In this document: piece after piece, positions 5,307 through 9,575 of the stretch
Numbering within the stretch: the stretch's first letter is position 1
Layout of the letters: every line of letters begins with the position of its first letter
Assembly: GCA_003517965.1 (NCBI GenBank)
Contig: DOZO01000052.1
Span: forward strand, 21,507 to 31,081
Source: Desulfobulbaceae bacterium
Lineage (GTDB): Bacteria > Desulfobacterota > Desulfobulbia > Desulfobulbales > Desulfurivibrionaceae
Direction: 5' to 3'
DNA: 9,575 nucleotides
The notes under the pieces: model-generated
Told to the model about the DNA's origin: nothing
Seen by the model: only the letters and a program-made list of their open reading frames with translations
Databases searched by the model: none
Position numbers and translations under genes: made by a program

Positions 5307-6968
5307 ATGAACAAAAAACTGGGCCTGGCCGGCGCTATTTCACCCAAGGGGTATAAGTTTCGTTTGAGCAGGAAAGCTGCTCAACTCAGCTTTGCACCCA
5401 AAGGGTATAAGTTTCGTTTGAGCAGGAAAGCTGCTCAACTCAGCTTTATCATTTTTCTCGCCGGTCTCGGCGGGTATCTTGCCCTGACAACGAAAAATAC
5501 GAGCAAGCCGGCGGTGGCACCGGACGCGGTGGTGGAGCTTGGCCAGGGCGAGAGCTACGAGCTGGCGGCCGGGTTTGTGGAAAAGGAGATTCAGGGCGGC
5601 AAATACAGGATGCTGGCCTATAACGGCTCCATCCCCGGCCCGCTTATCCGGGTGAAGCAGGGGGCCGAAGTGATCCTGAATTTCCGCAACAATGCCGATC
5701 TGTCTTCCACCGTGCATTCACACGGAGTCCGGCTGGACAACGCCTTTGACGGGGTGCCCGGCCTCACCCAGGAACCGGTTGCGCCCGGCGGATCGTTTGC
5801 CTACCGGGTGAAATTTCCGGACCCTGGCATGTACTGGTATCATCCCCATCTCCGGGAAGATTACGCCCAGGAGATGGGGCTTTACGGGAACTATCTCGTG
5901 GTCCCCGCCGACCCGGATTACTGGGCGCCGGTCAACCGGGAGATCGCCCTTTTCCTCGACGATATTCTTCTGACAGACGGCAAGCTGGAGCTCAGCCGGA
6001 CCAAGGTCGATCATGCTCTGATGGGGCGGTTCGGCAATGTGATGCTCATAAACGGCAAAACGGATTATCTGCTTGCCGCCCGTCAGGGTGAGGTGATCCG
6101 CCTTTATCTCACCAACGCGGCCAATGCCCGGCCATTTAATTTCGCCATTGCCGGGCTTGCGCTTAAGCTGGTCGGCGGCGACGGCGGCGGCTATGAGCGC
6201 GATGAATGGCGGGACACGGTGCTGGTGGGGCCATCCGAACGGGTAATTGTGGAAGTGTTTTTTGCCCAGCCCGGCATCTTTGCCCTGGAAAACATAACCC
6301 CCGGAAAAACGATCAGGCTCGGGGCGGTGAGCGTGGCCGCAGCCCCGGTTCCCCCTGCCAGGGCGAAGGATTTCACCCGCCTGAAGGCCCGGCCGGCGGT
6401 CAGCCGGAGCATGGATCCTCTCCGGCCCTATCTTGCCAAGTCCCCTGACAAGCGGTTACGACTAAGCCTTGAGCTTAAGGGCGGCATGGCCGCCATGCCG
6501 GGCATGGCCCAGGGCGGCCACGTAATGCCCGACGGGACCAGCATGGGCCACACCATGGGCCCGAGCCCGGACGGCATTGAATGGGAAGATCCCGATCCGG
6601 AAATGAACCGGGGATCAAGCCCGGAATCGGTGCTCTGGAAGATCATCGACGAGGAGACCGGCAAGGAAAACATGGCCATCGACTGGCGGCTGAAACGGGG
6701 AGAGCCGGTGGTAATCAGGATTTTCAACGACCCTGCTTCCGCGCATCCCATGCAGCATCCGATCCACTTTCACGGGCAGAGGTTTCTGGTGGCGGCTCGG
6801 GACGGGATGCCGGAGGCCAATCTGGTCTGGAAGGATACCGTGCTGGTGCCTACGGGCCGGACGGTTGACATTGTTCTCGACACCACAAATCCCGGCGTCT
6901 GGATGGCGCACTGCCATATCTCCGAGCACCTGGAAGCGTCAATGATGTTCGGTTTCCGGGTTGATTAG
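5307..6968 (+). CDS. Multicopper oxidase (laccase/CueO-like), Met-rich, with repeat-interrupted N-terminus
   Basis: This extracytoplasmic blue-copper enzyme couples substrate oxidation to four-electron reduction of O2 to water; in a copper locus the likely substrate is Cu(I). The 553-residue protein keeps every copper-ligand motif: HSHG (137-140), WYHPH (177-181), HPIHFHG (484-490) and HCHISEH (535-541) with axial Met546. A Met/His-rich loop (393-417: MAAMPGMAQGGHVMPDG and beyond) sits before the third cupredoxin domain, as in cuprous oxidases such as CueO. The N-terminus is odd: MNKKLGLAGAI, then two copies of an 18-residue segment (12-29, 30-47), then a hydrophobic segment (48-62). No twin-arginine motif is visible. 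ATG 5307 is chosen over an in-frame GTG at 5205 because GCGGAG lies 6 bases upstream and the resulting N-terminus looks like a signal sequence. The enzyme needs O2, implying at least occasional oxygen exposure. Confidence 0.93.
   Translation: MNKKLGLAGAISPKGYKFRLSRKAAQLSFAPKGYKFRLSRKAAQLSFIIFLAGLGGYLALTTKNTSKPAVAPDAVVELGQGESYELAAGFVEKEIQGGKYRMLAYNGSIPGPLIRVKQGAEVILNFRNNADLSSTVHSHGVRLDNAFDGVPGLTQEPVAPGGSFAYRVKFPDPGMYWYHPHLREDYAQEMGLYGNYLVVPADPDYWAPVNREIALFLDDILLTDGKLELSRTKVDHALMGRFGNVMLINGKTDYLLAARQGEVIRLYLTNAANARPFNFAIAGLALKLVGGDGGGYERDEWRDTVLVGPSERVIVEVFFAQPGIFALENITPGKTIRLGAVSVAAAPVPPARAKDFTRLKARPAVSRSMDPLRPYLAKSPDKRLRLSLELKGGMAAMPGMAQGGHVMPDGTSMGHTMGPSPDGIEWEDPDPEMNRGSSPESVLWKIIDEETGKENMAIDWRLKRGEPVVIRIFNDPASAHPMQHPIHFHGQRFLVAARDGMPEANLVWKDTVLVPTGRTVDIVLDTTNPGVWMAHCHISEHLEASMMFGFRVD
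5341..5447 (+). repeat. Tandem 54-bp palindromic repeat inserted in frame in the oxidase gene
   Basis: Copy 1 spans 5341-5394 and copy 2 spans 5395-5447. They differ by one base (G at 5348, A at 5402). Each contains TTGAGCAG-GAAAG-CTGCTCAA, a perfect 8-bp stem with a 5-base loop (5364-5384 and 5418-5438). Each also has an overlapping, mutually exclusive hairpin, AAAGCTG-CTCAACT-CAGCTTT (5373-5393 and 5427-5447). The unit is a multiple of three and keeps the frame, encoding [S/A]PKGYKFRLSRKAAQLSF twice. Its base composition is more AT-rich than the surrounding gene. Confidence 0.93.
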
Positions 6969-7024
6969 GGCCGGAGGCCGCGAAGGCTGCGAGGCCGGGG
7001 GGTTATAGTATCTGGTTTTTGTGG

Positions 7025-7030
7025 TATAAA
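7025..7030 (+). promoter_or_regulatory. Possible -10 box before the thioredoxin reductase gene
   Basis: TATAAA lies 46 bases upstream of ATG 7077 in the 108-bp gap after the oxidase gene, within an AT-rich island (7003-7034). No convincing -35 box is visible at the expected distance. The gene may have its own promoter or be read through from the operon. Confidence 0.25.
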
Positions 7031-7076
7031 ATTAGAGAGCGTTTTGGAAGAAAGGTTTGGCACAGGGGAGAAAAGA

Positions 7077-8690
7077 ATGGCGGAGCAGGGTCAACTGAGT
7101 GAAGAAGAGGCAAAGAAGCAGCTGGGGAAATTTTTCGCGGACATGCCCCATCCCATTCCCCTGATTCTTTTCTGCGAACCGGGCAAGAACGAGCCCTTTG
7201 CTGCAGGGGCCAGACAGATCATCCGGGCCATCCGCGAGCTGACCGACAAGGTAACTCTGCGTGAGTATACCCTTCAGCATGAGCTGGCCAAAGAGCAGAG
7301 GATCACCCGGTCTCCCACTCTGGTCATTGCCCCGGACACCTTCAAGATCCGTTGGTTGGGCGCGCCGTTGGGCCATGAGGTACAGACCTTCATGGAAGCG
7401 CTCAGCATTATCGGCTACCAGGAGCCGGGCTTGAGCAAGGAGGCGATGAAGGTTCTCGCCAAGCTGGACTCGCCGCGGGCAGTAAAGATTTTTGTCAGCC
7501 CCACCTGCCCCTATTGCCCTGTGGTAGCCGCCAACGGCATCCGGGCCGCCGTAGCGCGGCCCGATCTGATCTCCCTCGAAATCATCGACATCCTGGCCAA
7601 TCCGGATCTGGCTGATCAGTATGCGGCCCAGAGCGTGCCCCAAGCCTTTGCCAACGAAAAGCAGATCGGCTTAGGCGCCCAGCCGGATGAGCTTTTCGTC
7701 GCCTCCCTGGCGGCGCTGGAGCCGCAGCGGGTTTTCATCCCGGACAGCGATGCCGAGGAGATCGCCTGTGATTTGGTCATTGTCGGCGGCGGGCCTGCCG
7801 GTCTGACCGCGGGCATCTATGCGGCCCGGAGCGGGCTGGCTGCGGTGGTCGTGGAAAAAGGGGTGCTGGGGGGGCAGATCGCCACCACCCCCATGGTAGA
7901 AAACTATCCGGGCTTCACCCAGGTGGGCGGCAAAACCCTGGTGGATATCATGGTGACCCACGCCCTCGAATATGTGAAGATCTTCCCCGGCGAGGAGGTG
8001 CAGACTATTGCGCCGGGCGAGGTGCTCACCCTCACCACCAACCGGCGCCGTTACAAGGCGAAGGCGGTGCTGTTGGCCACCGGCGCAGGCAACAAGCGGC
8101 TCGGGGTGGCGGGGGAAGAGAAGCTGGCCGGGCGCGGGGTCAGCTATTGCTCGACCTGTGACGGCCCGCTGTTCAAGGGGAAAAAGGTGGTCATGGTGGG
8201 AGGCGGCGACAGCGCCGTGACCGAGGCCCTGCATCTGCACAACATCGGGGTCGAGGTGACCATGGTCCACCGGCAGGAGAAATTGCGCGCCCAGGATCGA
8301 TTGCTGGTCACCCTGCACCAGTCCGGCATTCCGATCCTCTTCAACACCGAGCTTGCCGAGATTTTAGGCGGGGCCAGGGTGGAAGCGGTGCGCCTCAAAA
8401 ACAACCAAACCGGAGAGGAATCCACCTTGCCTGTGGAAGGAGTTTTCATTGCCATCGGTTATGCCCCGGCAGTGGAGCTGGCTTTAAGCTTAGGGGCCGA
8501 ATTGACCCCGGACGGCTATATCAAAAAGGATGAGCGTCACCGGACCACGGTGCCGGGGATCTACTCGGCAGGCGACGTGGAGGGCGGTTACAAGCAGATC
8601 GTCACCGCGGCCGGCCAGGGCTCCGAGGCGGCACTCGCCATCTTTGAAGATCTGATAAATCCCTACTGGACAGTGCAGAAGAAGCGGTAG
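7077..8690 (+). CDS. Thioredoxin reductase-like flavoprotein with N-terminal tandem thioredoxin-fold module
   Basis: This 537-residue FAD enzyme passes electrons from NAD(P)H to a disulfide partner. Residues 1-115 form a thioredoxin-like fold with no CxxC (FCEPGKNE around Cys33). Residues 116-220 form a second one with redox motif CPYC (144-147) and a VPQAF cis-Pro loop (187-191). This is the arrangement of protein disulfide oxidoreductases and of the AhpF N-terminal domain. Residues 229-530 are a thioredoxin reductase: FAD-binding VIVGGGPAG (234-242), GGQI (265-268), redox-active CSTC (358-361), nucleotide-binding GGGDSA (375-380) and a C-terminal FAD motif SAGDV (497-501). The NADPH 2'-phosphate motif usually written HRRxxxRA is HRQEKLRA (398-405) here, one Arg short. 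ATG 7077 has GGGGAG 6 bases upstream and is preferred to an upstream TTG at 7044. It may reduce a thiol peroxidase or repair copper-damaged thiols (inference). Confidence 0.93.
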   Translation: MAEQGQLSEEEAKKQLGKFFADMPHPIPLILFCEPGKNEPFAAGARQIIRAIRELTDKVTLREYTLQHELAKEQRITRSPTLVIAPDTFKIRWLGAPLGHEVQTFMEALSIIGYQEPGLSKEAMKVLAKLDSPRAVKIFVSPTCPYCPVVAANGIRAAVARPDLISLEIIDILANPDLADQYAAQSVPQAFANEKQIGLGAQPDELFVASLAALEPQRVFIPDSDAEEIACDLVIVGGGPAGLTAGIYAARSGLAAVVVEKGVLGGQIATTPMVENYPGFTQVGGKTLVDIMVTHALEYVKIFPGEEVQTIAPGEVLTLTTNRRRYKAKAVLLATGAGNKRLGVAGEEKLAGRGVSYCSTCDGPLFKGKKVVMVGGGDSAVTEALHLHNIGVEVTMVHRQEKLRAQDRLLVTLHQSGIPILFNTELAEILGGARVEAVRLKNNQTGEESTLPVEGVFIAIGYAPAVELALSLGAELTPDGYIKKDERHRTTVPGIYSAGDVEGGYKQIVTAAGQGSEAALAIFEDLINPYWTVQKKR

Positions 8691-8748
8691 ATCACCGGCT
8701 GGAAGACTTTTTTTGATAAAAAGATCATTGAGCTTGTTTGAAATGGTC

Positions 8749-8763
8749 ATGTTGGTACAACAT
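8749..8763. promoter_or_regulatory. Operator-like palindrome
   Basis: ATGTTG-GTA-CAACAT is a perfect 6-bp inverted repeat around a 3-base centre. It lies 59 bases past the thioredoxin reductase stop. It could bind a dimeric regulator or recombinase; nothing downstream identifies its function. Confidence 0.35.
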
Positions 8764-8779
8764 CACAAACTGACAAGAG

Positions 8780-8800
8780 ATACCAACAAACATACCAACA
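8780..8800. repeat. Direct repeat ATACCAACA x2, 12-bp period
   Basis: ATACCAACA occurs at 8780-8788 and 8792-8800, exactly 12 bases apart. Short repeats on about one helical turn are typical of protein-binding arrays such as integrase arm sites. Confidence 0.6.
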
Positions 8801-8844
8801 GAAACAGCGAGAACATATGGGAAACTGTGGGAACTAATAAGACA

Positions 8845-8880
8845 CAAAAAAGCCCGCAAACCGTTTACCGGTGCGGAGGT
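8845..8880 (-). terminator. Rho-independent terminator reading leftward
   Basis: On the minus strand, CCGC-ACCG-GTAAA-CGGT-(TT)-GCGG forms a GC-rich stem with a two-base bulge, followed directly by GCTTTTTT. On the + strand the T-run is absent, so it should act on transcripts from the right. No minus-strand gene is visible to its right, so what it terminates is unknown. Confidence 0.65.
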
Positions 8881-8943
8881 CGGAGTATAGTTTGTCAATT
8901 AACATGTTGATATTGTGTATTTTTATAATTTGTATTTTTTCTT

Positions 8944-8965
8944 CTACCCGTTATCCTACCCGTTA
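8944..8965. repeat. Direct repeat CTACCCGTTA x2, 12-bp period
   Basis: CTACCCGTTA occurs at 8944-8953 and 8956-8965, again exactly 12 bases apart, the same period as the pair at 8780-8800. Both pairs contain the core TACC. Confidence 0.65.
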
Positions 8966-8976
8966 AAGAGTCTCGC

Positions 8977-9006
8977 TTGACAGATTATCGCACCTTTTTT
9001 GATACT
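8977..9006 (+). promoter_or_regulatory. Sigma-70-like promoter candidate
   Basis: A perfect -35 box TTGACA (8977-8982) is followed after 18 bases by GATACT (9001-9006), matching four of six -10 consensus positions. A palindrome directly downstream (9009-9025) could be its operator. No protein gene follows, so it could drive a small RNA or be chance in AT-rich DNA. Confidence 0.4.
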
Positions 9007-9008
9007 CT

Positions 9009-9025
9009 TTCAGTGTGTCACTGAA
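9009..9025. promoter_or_regulatory. Perfect 7-bp inverted repeat at the putative transcription start
   Basis: TTCAGTG-TGT-CACTGAA overlaps the expected start of transcription from the 8977-9006 promoter. This is the usual place for a repressor operator. The palindrome is visible; repressor identity is unknown. Confidence 0.45.
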
Positions 9026-9133
9026 GTCATAAGTAGTATTCTTTTGTAACCATGTAACCGCTTTTCTTAAAAAAAGAGATGTCACCAGAAATCTAAATAA
9101 TACATTTACCTTATAGTGGCGTGTCTTTTTCCT

Positions 9134-9147
9134 GTCAATTCATTGAC
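9134..9147. promoter_or_regulatory. Palindrome GTCAAT-TC-ATTGAC
   Basis: This is a perfect 6-bp inverted repeat with a two-base centre in AT-rich DNA. GTCAATT also occurs at 8894-8900, next to a TTAACATgTTGAT segment (8899-8911) that is echoed at 9159-9171 as TTAACATaTTGAT. Likely binding sites for some DNA-binding protein, at low confidence. Confidence 0.3.
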
Positions 9148-9214
9148 GATTCAAACACTTAACATATTGATTGTACTTATGTTTTCATTATTTCACCCGC
9201 CCCTTAAAAATTAA

Positions 9215-9307
9215 ATGGAGAGAGATTCCGCGGCGCGAATTGCCCGCATAGCGAAGTGGGCCAGAAGGACCCGTGCTTTTATTGATGTACGAAACCTATT
9301 ATTGTAA
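9215..9307 (+). other. Possible 30-codon basic peptide ORF
   Basis: ATG 9215 opens MERDSAARIARIAKWARRTR and ends ...FIDVRNLLL. The start coincides with the return to GC-rich sequence. The peptide is Arg/Ala-rich and could form a cationic amphipathic helix. There is no ribosome-binding site (CCTTAAAAATTAA precedes it). It may be a fragment of a decayed gene or chance; the same region also folds on itself (GCCCGC/GTGGGC). Confidence 0.2.
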
Positions 9308-9365
9308 CTGGTGGCGCGAAAAGAATCCCCCTTCGCCACGGCGGCCAATACGGCGAGCAGGGTCA

Positions 9366-9575
9366 GAAACAGGGCCGGTGAAGGGACAGGACTGAAACCA
9401 GACCAGGTGAGCGATTCAGGTCAGGATCAGGCCGCTGCAGGTGCCCGCCATGAAACCAGGCCGGGTGAGAAGGTATGGCCAGAACCAGACCGGCTGAGTG
9501 GCCATGGTTGAAATCAGACCACAGCAGATGCCCTGCATGAAACCAGACCGGATGAGTGGGCATGGCCAGAACCAG
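9366..9575. repeat. Degenerate ~29-bp tandem repeat running off the right edge
   Basis: Units beginning GAAACCAGACCGG-like start at 9366, 9394, 9424, 9452, 9482, 9510, 9539 and 9569, with spacings of 28, 30, 28, 30, 28, 29 and 30. The consensus is roughly GAAaCCAGaCCggrTGAGt followed by a variable gGGCATGGCCA-like half. The alternation of full and shorter units suggests a ~58-bp higher-order unit. On the minus strand it is open from the edge to 9363 and reads as a 29-residue repeat (xLVLAxPxHPxWFHxGH). Three 29-bp units make 87 bp, so that frame may be an artefact of the period. The last unit is cut by the window end. Confidence 0.85.

Larger units (their letters stand above)
8691..9310. other. 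AT-rich intergenic stretch without a convincing gene
   Basis: This stretch of about 620 bases changes sharply from GC-rich coding DNA to AT-rich sequence and has stops in all frames. It contains palindromes (8749-8763, 9009-9025, 9134-9147), two pairs of 12-bp-spaced direct repeats (8780-8800, 8944-8965), a minus-strand terminator (8845-8880) and a promoter-like site (8977-9006). No tRNA cloverleaf, integrase or transposase is visible. A weak 65-codon frame starting at TTG 8713 has no ribosome-binding site and looks like chance. The pattern fits a recombination or regulatory region (inference). Confidence 0.7.

Noticed and set aside
7058..7075. Sigma-54-like TGGCAC element
   Set aside because: The -12 GC half (TTGCA) is absent at the required spacing, and the site overlaps the ribosome-binding region of the gene.
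7044..7076. TTG start extending the thioredoxin reductase by 11 residues
   Set aside because: ATG 7077 has GGGGAG at correct spacing and gives a natural N-terminus.
8691..8720. Terminator for the thioredoxin reductase gene at the T7 run 8708-8714
   Set aside because: No stable GC-rich stem precedes the T-run.
8713..8910. 65-codon + strand frame in the AT-rich region
   Set aside because: It has a TTG start with no ribosome-binding site, a composition of chance reading through repeats and a terminator, and no recognisable family.
9366..9575. CRISPR array
   Set aside because: Units of about 29 bp follow each other without unique spacers and diverge gradually, so this is a tandem repeat and not repeat-spacer architecture.

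Overview
The window looks like part of a bacterial copper-handling locus, all on the + strand, followed on the right by an AT-rich gene-free stretch and a GC-rich tandem repeat. Coding DNA is GC-rich. Ribosome-binding sites are ordinary Shine-Dalgarno motifs. The gene content (Cu+-ATPase, stand-alone cytochrome b, DUF2933 protein, membrane methyltransferase, and a thioredoxin reductase fused to tandem thioredoxin folds) is most reminiscent of Desulfobacterota (former Deltaproteobacteria). That assignment is inference from gene style, not from a marker gene.

Layout: (1) 3-1916 is the C-terminal part of a CopA-type Cu+-exporting P1B-ATPase, entering from the left edge. It is translationally coupled (ATGA overlap) to a 73-residue two-helix membrane protein at 1913-2134. 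(2) 2213-3550 encodes a cytochrome b fused to a subunit IV-like C-terminal half. No Rieske or cytochrome c gene is visible beside it. (3) 3577-3828 is a DUF2933 protein with a His-rich tail, and 3856-4497 is an ICMT/PEMT-like integral membrane methyltransferase. (4) 4575-5120 is a secreted, extremely Met-rich protein carrying a 21/42-bp internal minisatellite. (5) 5307-6968 is a three-domain multicopper oxidase with all copper ligands. Its signal region is interrupted by two tandem, in-frame copies of a 54-bp palindromic repeat. (6) 7077-8690 is a flavin-dependent thioredoxin reductase with an N-terminal double thioredoxin-fold module. (7) 8691-9310 holds no convincing gene. It does hold an orphan minus-strand terminator, paired direct repeats with 12-bp spacing, several palindromes and a promoter-like site. 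(8) 9366-9575 is a degenerate ~29-bp tandem repeat that runs off the right edge.

A working model (inference): CopA exports Cu(I) from the cytoplasm, the Met-rich protein buffers it in the periplasm, and the multicopper oxidase oxidises it to the less toxic Cu(II). The thioredoxin reductase counters thiol damage. The cytochrome b, DUF2933 protein and methyltransferase are the parts without an obvious place in known copper resistance. The most unusual sequence-level signal is the duplicated palindromic element inside the oxidase signal region. The orphan cytochrome b in a copper operon comes next.
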